From JANWYT01 sp034437555 (GTDB taxonomy: Bacteria; Chloroflexota; Anaerolineae; Aggregatilineales; Phototrophicaceae), in assembly GCA_034437555.1 (NCBI GenBank), contig DAOTTQ010000006.1, positions 87,332-151,331 of the forward strand: DNA of 64,000 nt. Direction: 5' to 3'. Shown here piece after piece: positions 24,800 through 33,958 of this stretch. The notes beneath the pieces are model-generated. The model saw only the letters and a program-made list of their open reading frames with translations, made no database searches and was not told the DNA's origin. Numbering within the stretch: position 1 is the first letter of the stretch; the number at the start of each line of letters is the position of its first letter. The position numbers and the translations under genes were made by a program.

Positions 24800-27700
24800 T
24801 TGAACCCTTCAACATTAGACCTATTTAACTTGTTTGTACGTGCGCCGGGCGACTTTTTATACTTTTTATTGGTGATTGGTTTTACGGTTGCCAGCCTGTT
24901 CATGGCGTTAGAAATGCGTCAATATGCGGGCTTAGAACGTGCTTATAAACGCTATGGTCTAGCGCTGGTTGGTGTTCTTTTGATGTGGGCGTTTATGGTA
25001 TCTGGCGCGTTGTATGCGTCTTTTACCCAACAAAGCGCACTGGCTATTGTCCCCCCGATAGAGCGTGTGGTGAATGTGGTTGTTGTGTGTTTATTGGGGT
25101 GGGCGTTTCTTACCGCAGACCATGAGAGATGGGGTAGAACTTCGAATTTAGTAGTGCTACTGTTTATTGCATTGGCATTTGTGGGTTACATTCTTACGGG
25201 CGCCGAGTGGGTTTCATTGGCTAATGATGCAACAGTAGATTTTAACTTACGCTATGGTGCATCCTGGTCTGCGGTGCTTGTGGTTTTAGCAACACTTGGC
25301 ACATTGCTCTCGATTGGTTTGCTTCGTTACGTTTTGGATGCTCCCTTAAAGCTCGTATTCTTCCTGATTATATTGTTTGGCGCGTTGTATCAGTTGGTGC
25401 AAGGGTCATTTATCGGCTCGTACGCGGGCATTACCCGAGTGAGCCTTGTGCTTTCATTTGGGCTTGTGCCTGTTATGATTTACCGTTTATTAGCACATCA
25501 AATGACTGCCCTTGCTCAAAAAGTCCAAGAGGCGAGCCAAGCGGTTGTTCGTCCAGAATCCTTGCCACGCCCCATCCCACCCAAGCAAACTGCACCCGCA
25601 GAAATCCAGTCTGTGCTACTGATGCGAACACTGGGACTGGTTTTAGATAACGCGACCGCTGAGAACATTCCCGAGCAAATTGTGAAGGCAACTTTGGATG
25701 TTTTAAGAGTGGATATCGGCATTCTGTTAAAGATACAGGATGCAAATTATGCAGATATTGTATATGCCTATGATAAGGTTATGCGCCGAAGCCCTGGTGG
25801 TATTGCACTCAATTTGAATCAACAACCCACCCTTGTAAATGTGATTGAAAGAGGGCTTCCTCGCACACTTTATGTTGACCGCAATAAAGAGGAACTAGAA
25901 GACCTTTTTACACGGCTTGATATAGACCGTATTGGTGTCGTCTACTTTCAACCTTTGATGCGTTCGCAGACCTTACAAGGTATTTTGGCGGTAGGCTTGC
26001 CTTATTCGGAGCGTGAACTTGACGAAAATACGCTAGAGCTTCTTAAGAGTGTGGGCATTTTGGCGTCAAACTTGTTATATCTTAGTGATGAAGCCCGTGA
26101 ATCGCGTATTTTGGCTGAAGACAGGGCAATTCAGGCGATGGTAGAAGGCGTTGCACTTAGCCAAATGCCTGATGATGCGGTTTTTAATGCGCGTCAGGAA
26201 ATGCAGGCAAGCCTTCAATTGGCACGTGAGCAAATTAGCCATCTGGGCAAACAAGTAATGCAACTTAAACTACAACTTGATGATGAGCGTACTCGCTTGG
26301 TTTCATTGGTAGGGGATACGCAAGGAGGATTGAGCGTTTCGCAGACGTTCATGGCAATTCACGACGAGCAACAACGCCTGAGAGATGACAGAGACCGCCT
26401 GACGAAACGCCTTCAAGAGGCAGAAACTGCGCTAAACAGCGTGACTGCTTCTAGCAACGATGCGGTTATTAAGCAACTCGTTGAAACACTACGCAAAGAG
26501 CAAGAGACGCTACAGCAAGAGCGCGATAGACTTCAGCAACAATTAGACGAAATGAAGCAACAACCACTAGGAGCATCTATTGAAGAGATGTCTGGTTTGG
26601 TGCAGAAGATGCAAGCCGAACAAACATTACTTGAGCAAGAACGTCGCCAACTGAATGACCAATTAAGCGGGATGCAAGGTCAACTTAAGGCACTTGGCAT
26701 TGAAGAAGGGGCGGGAGGGCTGGCACAACTTGCGAAGTTGTATGAAGAACGCGCCACACTAGAAGAACGCTTAGACAATTCACTAAAAGAAAAAGAGCTT
26801 CTGCTTTCTGAACGCGCAAAATTAGATGGTGTGATCCACAACGAAAAAGAGCGCGATGCCCAAATTTCAAACCTACAACTACAAATCGAAAATCTAGCCG
26901 TTGACCGTGAAACAGCCCTAAAGCAACGTGATAAACTTAAGCGTGAATACGAAACCCTCCAAGAGAAATTAAATGTCGTTAAAGAGCATCGTGCGCGTTT
27001 ATTGGCACAAGTTTCGGGCTATGAGCTAGAAAAAACTGAGCGAGGCGAAGACTCTTTAACCGAAAAAGTGGCGATTACACAAGATGCTTTTATGTATCAA
27101 ACACAACAACCCGATTTATTTGTGGCGTTGGTCCAAGAACTTCGCACACCACTCACCTCATTAAAAGGTTACGTTGATTTGTTGCTGGGAGAATCTGCGG
27201 GTATTTTGGGTGAAATGCAACGCAAGTTTTTACAGCGCGTTTCTGCAAATAGCTCACGATTAGAGATGATGGTAGAGGAGCTTGTGCAAGTGACACAGCT
27301 AGACACAGGTCACTACAAACTAGAACCTATGCCTGTTAGCATTGTTGCGCTGATAGAAGATGCCATCACGAATGCCTCTATTCAGTTTAGAGAGAAAGGG
27401 CTTTCTTTAAGCCTTGACCTTGACGATGACCTGCCGTTGCTTTCGGCAGATAAAGACTCCTTATCACAAATTGTGGGGCAGTTGCTTACCAATGCCTATT
27501 TGGTCTCGCCTCGCCAATCCTCGGTGACGGTGATTGCCCAACAGCGTCAGCTTGCGCTTGGCAATGATAAACCTATTGAAGATGTGGTGTTTGTGTCTGT
27601 TGAAGACCGTGGCGGTGGTATTCACCCGGAAGACCTTCCGCGTGTTTTCTCACGCAAGTACAAAGCAGAAAATCCCTTAATTCAGGGTTTAGGGGATACA

Positions 27701-27835
27701 GGTGTAGGCTTATCTATTGCTAAAACCCTCATCGAGGCACATGGTGGGTATTTGTGGGTAGAACAAAGACCTAATGTGGGTAGCATCTTTAGCTTTGCAT
27801 TACCGCTACACCCAAAAACCGAAGAGGAAAAATAA
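24800..27835 (+). CDS. Seven-helix membrane sensor kinase with GAF, long coiled coil and altered H-box
   Basis: A 1011-residue membrane protein. Residues ~15-230 contain about seven hydrophobic helices; ~270-420 resemble a GAF domain; ~440-740 form a long heptad-rich coiled coil (LQLAREQISHLGKQVMQLKL and similar); then an HisKA-like segment and an HATPase_c domain with N-box IVGQLLTNAYLVSP, G1 VEDRGGGIHPED and G2 GDTGVGLSIAKTL. In the H-box, VALVQELRTPLTSLKGY carries Gln where histidine kinases have the phosphorylated His; the codon is CAA at 27134-27136. Normal autophosphorylation is therefore doubtful. TTG at 24800 is the start, with GGAAGG upstream. The LysM protein follows after one base, suggesting one operon. 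Confidence 0.85.
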   Translation: MNPSTLDLFNLFVRAPGDFLYFLLVIGFTVASLFMALEMRQYAGLERAYKRYGLALVGVLLMWAFMVSGALYASFTQQSALAIVPPIERVVNVVVVCLLGWAFLTADHERWGRTSNLVVLLFIALAFVGYILTGAEWVSLANDATVDFNLRYGASWSAVLVVLATLGTLLSIGLLRYVLDAPLKLVFFLIILFGALYQLVQGSFIGSYAGITRVSLVLSFGLVPVMIYRLLAHQMTALAQKVQEASQAVVRPESLPRPIPPKQTAPAEIQSVLLMRTLGLVLDNATAENIPEQIVKATLDVLRVDIGILLKIQDANYADIVYAYDKVMRRSPGGIALNLNQQPTLVNVIERGLPRTLYVDRNKEELEDLFTRLDIDRIGVVYFQPLMRSQTLQGILAVGLPYSERELDENTLELLKSVGILASNLLYLSDEARESRILAEDRAIQAMVEGVALSQMPDDAVFNARQEMQASLQLAREQISHLGKQVMQLKLQLDDERTRLVSLVGDTQGGLSVSQTFMAIHDEQQRLRDDRDRLTKRLQEAETALNSVTASSNDAVIKQLVETLRKEQETLQQERDRLQQQLDEMKQQPLGASIEEMSGLVQKMQAEQTLLEQERRQLNDQLSGMQGQLKALGIEEGAGGLAQLAKLYEERATLEERLDNSLKEKELLLSERAKLDGVIHNEKERDAQISNLQLQIENLAVDRETALKQRDKLKREYETLQEKLNVVKEHRARLLAQVSGYELEKTERGEDSLTEKVAITQDAFMYQTQQPDLFVALVQELRTPLTSLKGYVDLLLGESAGILGEMQRKFLQRVSANSSRLEMMVEELVQVTQLDTGHYKLEPMPVSIVALIEDAITNASIQFREKGLSLSLDLDDDLPLLSADKDSLSQIVGQLLTNAYLVSPRQSSVTVIAQQRQLALGNDKPIEDVVFVSVEDRGGGIHPEDLPRVFSRKYKAENPLIQGLGDTGVGLSIAKTLIEAHGGYLWVEQRPNVGSIFSFALPLHPKTEEEK

Positions 27836-27836
27836 C

Positions 27837-28994
27837 ATGCAACGAAATATCCGAGCCGAAATATTTGTGGCAGCTATTGCACTGATACTCATTGCGTTTG
27901 TGTTTGTCTCTGCAATTTTTTTGTCTAATACAGTAACAACACCTACCGTTGGTGCGCCAACATTGGTGGGCAATGTGAGTGTAGATAGCAACTTAGATAA
28001 TGAGACAGCCACAGTCACCACTATTGTAAGTGTGGCAACTATCTTCACTGCTACTGTAGAGGTGCAAAGCATGATTGATGAGGAAGCAACGGCAACGTCG
28101 AATGCAATAGATACGGTACAAGTAACGAATACATCACGCGCCACAGCCACACCGCGTGCAACCAATACGTTGCAAGTAACGAACACACCGCGTGCAACCA
28201 ATACGGCGCAAGCGGCAAATACACCGCGTGCAACGAATACGTTGCAAGTAACGAACACGCCGCGTTCTACGGCAACGCCGCGCCCAACGAATACGACGCA
28301 AGTAACAAATACGCCACGAGCAACGAATACGCCACGCACTACAGCCGCGCCAGGCGTGACGAATGCAGTAACTGCTACCCGTACCCCAAGAGCAAACATT
28401 ACACCCACCGACCAGCCTTCTGTGCGCTTGGAGCTAACACCCAGCCGTACACCTACCAACTGCCAGCTTCCCAATGGCTGGGCAACTTACATGGTTGAAC
28501 CTAACAATACACTGTTTTCAATTTCCCTTGCTGTAAACAGTACCGTAGAAGAACTGCGCACTGTCAACTGCTTAGTAAACGCCGACAACATTCGTTCAGG
28601 GCAGATGTTATTTGTTCCGCGTTTGCCTATAAACCCTGTGTCAACGCTAGGCACGGGAAGCGTTGGCTCAAATCGTGCTGTAATGGGGTGTATTTCGCCC
28701 GAAACGCTCATTATCAGCCCAACGCGTCTACAACGCCTAAATAACGTCTTTGTAGTGCTGGGAACGGCTTCTAGGGCAGACTTTTGGTACTATAAGCTAG
28801 AAGTGCGCCTTGAGGGGTCAACAACCTATAATTTCTACAGTGATAGCTATGTTCAGGTGAGCAATGGTGTTTTGGGCGAGATTAACCCAAAACTATTTGG
28901 TGCAGGAGAGTATTGGATTCGTTTGTCTGTTGTGGATATTGCGGGCAGAATTTTAACGGATATGTTCTGTGAAGTCCCTGTGATATTTGAATAG
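27837..28994 (+). CDS. Membrane-anchored LysM protein with Thr/Pro-rich stalk
   Basis: A 385-residue exported protein. An N-terminal helix (IFVAAIALILIAFVFVSAIF) anchors or exports it. Residues ~90-175 are a low-complexity stalk built on LQVTNTPRATNT units. A LysM-like peptidoglycan-binding domain follows (YMVEPNNTLFSISLAVNSTV...NIRSGQMLFVPRLP), then a C-terminal beta domain (SPTRLQRLNNVFVVLGTASR...EYWIRLSVVDIAGR) bearing two Cys that could pair. The ATG at 27837 is one base after the kinase stop, with GAGG ten bases upstream. A cell-surface role near the LCP and M23 wall genes is likely. Confidence 0.8.
   Translation: MQRNIRAEIFVAAIALILIAFVFVSAIFLSNTVTTPTVGAPTLVGNVSVDSNLDNETATVTTIVSVATIFTATVEVQSMIDEEATATSNAIDTVQVTNTSRATATPRATNTLQVTNTPRATNTAQAANTPRATNTLQVTNTPRSTATPRPTNTTQVTNTPRATNTPRTTAAPGVTNAVTATRTPRANITPTDQPSVRLELTPSRTPTNCQLPNGWATYMVEPNNTLFSISLAVNSTVEELRTVNCLVNADNIRSGQMLFVPRLPINPVSTLGTGSVGSNRAVMGCISPETLIISPTRLQRLNNVFVVLGTASRADFWYYKLEVRLEGSTTYNFYSDSYVQVSNGVLGEINPKLFGAGEYWIRLSVVDIAGRILTDMFCEVPVIFE
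28116..28340 (+). repeat. 36-base coding tandem repeats (TNTPRATNT stalk)
   Basis: About five imperfect copies of a 12-codon unit reading xQVTNTPRATNT, with half-units PRATNT or PRPTNT inserted between some copies. Third-position changes between copies show it has been drifting, not freshly duplicated. Likely a flexible, possibly glycosylated spacer. Confidence 0.85.
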
Positions 28995-28998
28995 CCAT

Positions 28999-29026
28999 TT
29001 GTTCTCACTCTATCATGGGCTATACT
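28999..29026 (+). promoter_or_regulatory. Promoter of the LCP gene
   Basis: TTGTTC (28999-29004), 16-base spacer, TATACT (29021-29026), 37 bases ahead of the ATG at 29064. Confidence 0.55.
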
Positions 29027-29063
29027 AACGCCCGTTTTAAGTATGTGTTGAATGGGAGTGAGT

Positions 29064-30686
29064 ATGGCAACCTTAAAATGGTTGAGAGACTTTTTAGCGT
29101 TTAGGCTATTGCCGTTTGTGCTGGTTTTGGGTGTCTTTTGGTCTGTGTGGCAAGCGACGGCACTTCTTAGCGCCAAGACTACCCAAAATGCTGATATTGA
29201 ACGCGAACGAGACAATTTTAACTTAACGGCTACGATGATTGCACCTTTATCTAAAAGTAATGCGGACGGGCAAGCACGCGGTAAAATAAAGCCTGTTCGT
29301 TATCAATTTGCGACAAGCACACCAGAACCCTCGAGTGGTGGTTTTGTTGTAAGTACACCCGATGCAATGCCATCTAGCACGCCACCACCTTCTGCAACAC
29401 CTGTGCCTAACTTACCCGCAACGGCGTTCATTGCCCCCACATTTTTCCCCGCAGGGGCTTCGGATGTTGTAGAAATTGCGGGGACAGCAGTTCCTACGCC
29501 TGTACCCCTTATCCCCAGAGACTATGAACTTATCAACATTCTTTTGCTGGGGAGCGACGAAGAAGTTGTAGACGATAATACGATTCGTACTGATACGATG
29601 ATTATTGTGTCGATTAATACGCAGACGAAAACAGTTGCCATGCTGGGCTTGCCACGCGATTTATTTGTGTATGTCCCCACGCCAACGATGACGCGCCTTA
29701 ATACGGTGTATGGAATTGGCGAAAGTTTTGGGTGGTCTGGGGGTGGTTTTGGCTTGCTACGCCAGACAATTTTCTATAATTTTGGGGTTAATGTGCATTA
29801 CTATGCTAAGGTAAATTTTAGTGGGTTTGAAACCATTATTGATACACTGGGTGGCATAGAGATGGTTGTGGATTGCGACTATCAAAACTACTATCCTGTA
29901 GATGATATTGACCTCACACGCCCCATTGAAGAAAACTACTACATGAGGACACTGCCCATCGGCTATTACAAGTTTGATGGCTTTGATGCCTTGTGGTACG
30001 CTCGTATTCGTAATCTGACGGATGACTTTGACCGTGTGCGTCGTCAACAATTGATGTTAAGAGCTATTTTTAGAGCAGGTGTGCAAAGTGGTACCATTAA
30101 TAACCTGCCTACGCTATGGGGTGAATTAACAGAAGTGGTTGAGACTGACATTCCTTTTGATGTGGTGCTAGGGTTAATTCCGATTGCATTACAAATTGAC
30201 CCGTTACAGGTAGAAGATTTTAGACTGATAAGGACGTACCACACGACACCGTGGCAACCTACCAGTGGTGCTTTAGCGGGACAGGCGGTGCAGGTCCTCA
30301 ATTATGAGCCTATACGTGATTTACTGGTTGATTTTTACCAGCCCCCTACCTCAAGCCAAATTGACGCTCAATCGGCGCGCGTAGCGGTGTATAACGGCAC
30401 AGAAAATGAAAATTGGGATATTGTGGCTGCCGAAGTGCTACGAAACAATGGTATTAACGCAGTCGCGCTAGGCACTTCACCCAATGGGGTATTGACCAAT
30501 ACATTGCTTGACCAAGTGGGTGAAGACAAGGGTAGCCCTGTGCCTACGATGCTAAAGGCACTAAACCTTACAGGACGGGATGTGACTGTTTTGCCAAATG
30601 CAAGCCGTGAGTATGATTATGAACTCATTGTGGGTGAGAACTTTCAGTCTTGTACTTCCAATGTCTTACCCATCGAAAATCCCTAG
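29064..30686 (+). CDS. LytR-CpsA-Psr (LCP) family phosphotransferase
   Basis: Enzymes of this family attach wall polymers to peptidoglycan using lipid-linked precursors outside the membrane. The 540-residue protein starts with one membrane helix (LLPFVLVLGVFWSVWQ), a Pro/Thr/Ser-rich linker (~70-150), then the LCP domain: INILLLGSDEE, RTDTMIIVSINTQTKTVAML, GLPRDLFVYVP, RLNTVYGIG and DALWYARIRNLTDDFDRVRR with the conserved Arg/Asp set. A LytR_C domain (ARVAVYNGTENENWDIVAAE) ends it. The ATG at 29064 is preferred over 29052 because GGGAGTGAGT precedes it. Confidence 0.92.
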   Translation: MATLKWLRDFLAFRLLPFVLVLGVFWSVWQATALLSAKTTQNADIERERDNFNLTATMIAPLSKSNADGQARGKIKPVRYQFATSTPEPSSGGFVVSTPDAMPSSTPPPSATPVPNLPATAFIAPTFFPAGASDVVEIAGTAVPTPVPLIPRDYELINILLLGSDEEVVDDNTIRTDTMIIVSINTQTKTVAMLGLPRDLFVYVPTPTMTRLNTVYGIGESFGWSGGGFGLLRQTIFYNFGVNVHYYAKVNFSGFETIIDTLGGIEMVVDCDYQNYYPVDDIDLTRPIEENYYMRTLPIGYYKFDGFDALWYARIRNLTDDFDRVRRQQLMLRAIFRAGVQSGTINNLPTLWGELTEVVETDIPFDVVLGLIPIALQIDPLQVEDFRLIRTYHTTPWQPTSGALAGQAVQVLNYEPIRDLLVDFYQPPTSSQIDAQSARVAVYNGTENENWDIVAAEVLRNNGINAVALGTSPNGVLTNTLLDQVGEDKGSPVPTMLKALNLTGRDVTVLPNASREYDYELIVGENFQSCTSNVLPIENP

Positions 30687-30704
30687 ACCAACGCAATAAC
30701 TTAA

Positions 30705-30736
30705 ATCATGAGGGAATATTTTTATTCCCTCATGAT
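30705..30736. terminator. Perfect 14-bp hairpin between convergent genes
   Basis: ATCATGAGGGAATA (30705-30718) and TATTCCCTCATGAT (30723-30736) enclose a TTTT loop. Lying 19 bases after the LCP stop and just two bases from the FtsK-like stop, it probably ends both transcripts although no separate T-run follows. Confidence 0.65.
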
Positions 30737-30738
30737 AA

Positions 30739-32331
30739 TTATGAAAGCAGAAAACGATGTGTGATCGTTTCTTCCTCTTCTAGCACACTGTTTTGTTTAA
30801 GCGTTTCTAAAATATGGCGTGCTGTTTCCTCTGAAATTAGGAAAATTTCCATCAGGGCATTGATACTGAGCCAACCCAAATAATTTGCTAAAACTGTGGC
30901 TTGTTTCGTAAGATCAACAGTGATGTTTGTCTCGGACGTAATCGTTTCGGCAGAGGAGACTTCCATAACTTGTGTGTCGCGGTCAAGCAAGATGGCTGTC
31001 GCACGGGTTAAAATGGGATTTGTGTTTTTCTGAGATATGTTCGGCTTTTGCGGGGGTGTCATATCCGGTGGTGTTAGCAAATCAGTCATGCCAGTTTTGC
31101 CGCTAACGTTGGGTATTGTTGGTGTTTCTTCTTGGCGTTGTTGGCGCGTTTCTTGCCAATAAGTAACGGCGTTAAAAAGCTCTTTGTTTGTGGTAGAACA
31201 AATTTCCACGGGGGTTATTTTTCGGGCTTCTGTGCCGTTTACTTCTACAATAAACCCATCCACAAACCGCAATAGTGAAGGATGAAAGTCGGGGATTTGG
31301 TCTGTGAGTAGTTTTGCAGAAGTACGCATCACAATGTGTGTTTTGATAATTTGTCTGAAAGGCTGGAAATTTTCGGAATCGTTGATGGTAACAATAAAGT
31401 GAATACCAAAGGCATCACCACTTTTTAACAAAGACAGTATCATTGGCAAAAAGCTATTGAGACCTGTTTGCCAGTCGGGGTCTGTAAGGCTATCCAAGAT
31501 GACCAACAAGCGTGGTAAACGCCCCTTGCCATGCTCTTTGGCAATGTCGTTAAATTGCGCGATATCGGACACCTCTAGCTCCGTAAAGACGCTTTCTCTA
31601 CGTTGTCTCTCATTAACTAAGCCTTCTAAGATGCGCTGTAAGCTGTCGGGCTGAACAATAATTTTTCCTAGTGTGTGGGGTGTAGCAACGAGTGCTTTAA
31701 TGCTTTCATTGCCTTTACCTGCTAAAATAAGCCGTAGCTCACTAGGGGTATTTAGTGAAATAAGTGTAATAATTAGACCTCTCATGAAATGTTGTTTGGC
31801 GTTGTCACTGCCAACAATCAATAGATGGCGTAGAGTTTCTAAATTATTTACGACAAGCTCTTGCTCTAATGTAATGCCCAAAATAAAGGACGTTAACGAT
31901 TTTGTCGTGCGAAACGTGCTTCTTACCAATAAACGGCGCAGGCTTAGGGGGCGGTGGGCATCGGTGCGAAGCAAAATGCCAATGGTATTCTCGTCATCTT
32001 GAAGTTTTGGCATAAACCCAATAAGCCAATCAGAATGAGATTCTGCGACGCGCGCTAAACTGCGACGAATTTCTTGAGAACTAATGGTGCGCCGATTACC
32101 TAACCTGCCAATGGTTTCTGGCTTGGCGATGTATAGCGTATAAGAGGGCATAGACCGCACGTTAATAATCTTCGCTGGTGTTTCCATGTCTGCTAATTCG
32201 CGCTGAATTGTAAGCATATGGTCACGAATTGAACCATCACCACCAGGCGGGGGTGCGCCTTGTTCGAGGATGTCTGCGATAGATGGTGTTAGCCAGTTGG
32301 CTTCATCCATTCTGCTATATAATTCAGGCAT
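30739..32331 (-). CDS. FtsK/SpoIIIE-like protein with degenerate ATPase motifs
   Basis: A 530-residue soluble protein laid out like the motor part of FtsK/SpoIIIE: an N-terminal beta-rich domain (~60-160), an ATPase-like core (~165-380) and a C-terminal winged-helix segment (LANYLGWLSINALMEIFLIS and following). In the core, LRHLLIVGSDNAKQHFMRGL sits where FtsK has HLLIAGxTGSGKS, and LPRLLVILDSLTD where it has LPYIVVVIDEFAD. Walker A has lost its glycine/serine pattern and Walker B its Glu. DNA translocation by ATP hydrolysis therefore seems unlikely; a structural or regulatory paralog is the better guess. No membrane helices. The family link rests on layout and partial motifs. Confidence 0.66.
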   Translation of the reverse strand: MPELYSRMDEANWLTPSIADILEQGAPPPGGDGSIRDHMLTIQRELADMETPAKIINVRSMPSYTLYIAKPETIGRLGNRRTISSQEIRRSLARVAESHSDWLIGFMPKLQDDENTIGILLRTDAHRPLSLRRLLVRSTFRTTKSLTSFILGITLEQELVVNNLETLRHLLIVGSDNAKQHFMRGLIITLISLNTPSELRLILAGKGNESIKALVATPHTLGKIIVQPDSLQRILEGLVNERQRRESVFTELEVSDIAQFNDIAKEHGKGRLPRLLVILDSLTDPDWQTGLNSFLPMILSLLKSGDAFGIHFIVTINDSENFQPFRQIIKTHIVMRTSAKLLTDQIPDFHPSLLRFVDGFIVEVNGTEARKITPVEICSTTNKELFNAVTYWQETRQQRQEETPTIPNVSGKTGMTDLLTPPDMTPPQKPNISQKNTNPILTRATAILLDRDTQVMEVSSAETITSETNITVDLTKQATVLANYLGWLSINALMEIFLISEETARHILETLKQNSVLEEEETITHRFLLS

Positions 32332-32423
32332 GGTTGTTCCTCATAGAAGATGATGACTAATGATTACAAGCATAAATCCAAATCGTATTTTTCGCCATAA
32401 AGAAGCACAGGTGGTTACACAAA

Positions 32424-32930
32424 ATGGTTCTTTGGTATCGTTTTATTCTTGGGTTCATTTTTATTTGCTGTGGTGCATGTGTAAGCGTGGATACCGAAGG
32501 AACAGCCACTTCGCAGTCCAATTCGCTATCACGACAACCGCTTTTTGTTACACCCACTCTTTTGGGTGCTTGTGACGAAAATAACGCCCATGAATTAGAG
32601 GAGTGGCTTACGACATTTCAGGCTGTAAAGCAAAACGCCCCAATATGGGGTATAGAAGCACTTGGTCAGTCGATAACACTTACCGGTGATGCTTATAACC
32701 GCCTCCTAACCGCACATGATGCTATGGCAACACGCCCAACATTGGCGTGCGCTTTAGAGGCGCGCGAGACTTTGCTAGGCTATTTATTGGGTATGGCGAG
32801 TTTACTTACTGATTACAGCCAAGAGAAAGACATTACAACTCAAAAAGAAGCACTAGACAAACAATATTTAGAGCTAGAGCGACTAGAAGCCATTGTGGGA
32901 GAGCATTTGGAGCGAATAACTAGCCCATAA
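32424..32930 (+). CDS. Predicted lipoprotein of unknown function
   Basis: A 168-residue protein with a hydrophobic N-terminus (YRFILGFIFICCGAC) ending in a lipobox-like CGAC, so lipidation at Cys19 is plausible. The body is mostly helical; the last third (KEALDKQYLELERLEAIVGEHL) is a probable coiled coil. GGTGG lies ahead of the ATG. No family is recognised and it stands alone between two minus-strand units. Confidence 0.6.
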   Translation: MVLWYRFILGFIFICCGACVSVDTEGTATSQSNSLSRQPLFVTPTLLGACDENNAHELEEWLTTFQAVKQNAPIWGIEALGQSITLTGDAYNRLLTAHDAMATRPTLACALEARETLLGYLLGMASLLTDYSQEKDITTQKEALDKQYLELERLEAIVGEHLERITSP

Positions 32931-32963
32931 AGGGAAAATCTCTTTATGGGCTTAACGTTTGCT

Positions 32964-33947
32964 TTAATCGCGAGCTGTTGGGTCGAATGCGTCACGCACG
33001 CCATCACCGATGACATACAAGCAAAGTACAGTAATGAAGATGAAAACACCAGGGAAGATGACCAAGTGTATCCCTTTTCTGAAGTAATCTTGTGCGCCAT
33101 CTAGCATATTACCCCAGCTAGAGAATGGTGGTTGAACACCAAGACCTAAGTAGCTTAACGCTGCTTCTGCCAAAATAAGCCCACCTATATCGAGGGCTAG
33201 TGAAATAGCAACCACCGAAAAAAGATTGGGCAGGATATGAATGAACATGATCCGTAGGGGAGACGCGCCTAATGCACGCGCACTTAGGATATAGTCACGT
33301 TCACGGATGGAAAAGGTTTCGCCTCTTACCAATCGTGTTGTACCTGTCCAACCCAGAAAACCAAAAATGAGAATCAGTGCGCCGGGGCCTCTTAAGAACG
33401 AACCTGAAAGCGTGGGATTGCGAATAATCACCGCCGACAAAATCAGCAATAAGAAAAGTTGCGGGATAGAGTTTAGGGTTGTGATAATCCAGTTAATGCC
33501 GTCGTCTATCGCTCCCCCATAATAGCCGGTAATCATGCCTAATGTTAAGCCGATAGCCAATGAGATAATTGCGCCAAAGAAGCCGATGCCTAACGACACT
33601 TGCCCACCGTATAGCAAACGTGCCAAGTGGTCACGTCCTAGGTCATCTGTGCCTAGTACATGCTTTGCCGAACAGCCCTCTTGTCCAATTCCTAGAATAG
33701 GAATACATGGGGTGGCAAAGGCATTGCCAATATTGGTGCGTTCGTAAGAAACTTCTAAGGCTCTTTCATAAAGGGGTGCGCCTATATAAGCAGAAAACGT
33801 CATAAAGGCGATAACAAAGATAGCAACGAGCGTAAGTTTATCTTTGCTTAAACGGCGGAAAGCCTTGTCTGTTAAAGACTCGCCTACGCGTTCTTGTTCG
33901 TCATCAAGTTTTGCGATTTTTGATGGCATTGATGAGCTGGCAACCAT
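32964..33947 (-). CDS. Peptide-type ABC transporter permease (DppC/OppC family)
   Basis: Inner-membrane permease of a peptide/nickel-class ABC importer. The 327-residue protein has about six helices; the first follows a ~35-residue cytoplasmic N-terminus. Family motifs: HVLGTDDLGRDHLARLLYGG, NSIPQLFLLLI and the cytoplasmic coupling loop RERDYILSARALGASPLRIM, followed by LGLGVQPPFSSWGNML. An extra periplasmic segment with two Cys (ATPCIPILGIGQEGC) lies after helix 1 and may be disulphide-linked. It is 11 bases from the upstream permease gene. Substrate is not determinable. Confidence 0.93.
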   Translation of the reverse strand: MVASSSMPSKIAKLDDEQERVGESLTDKAFRRLSKDKLTLVAIFVIAFMTFSAYIGAPLYERALEVSYERTNIGNAFATPCIPILGIGQEGCSAKHVLGTDDLGRDHLARLLYGGQVSLGIGFFGAIISLAIGLTLGMITGYYGGAIDDGINWIITTLNSIPQLFLLLILSAVIIRNPTLSGSFLRGPGALILIFGFLGWTGTTRLVRGETFSIRERDYILSARALGASPLRIMFIHILPNLFSVVAISLALDIGGLILAEAALSYLGLGVQPPFSSWGNMLDGAQDYFRKGIHLVIFPGVFIFITVLCLYVIGDGVRDAFDPTARD

Positions 33948-33958
33948 AGCTTAAAATC

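Noticed and set aside
28116..28340. Short tandem repeats that might suggest a CRISPR array
   Set aside because: The repeats are imperfect, in frame, contiguous without unique spacers, and encode a Thr/Pro stalk within an exported protein.
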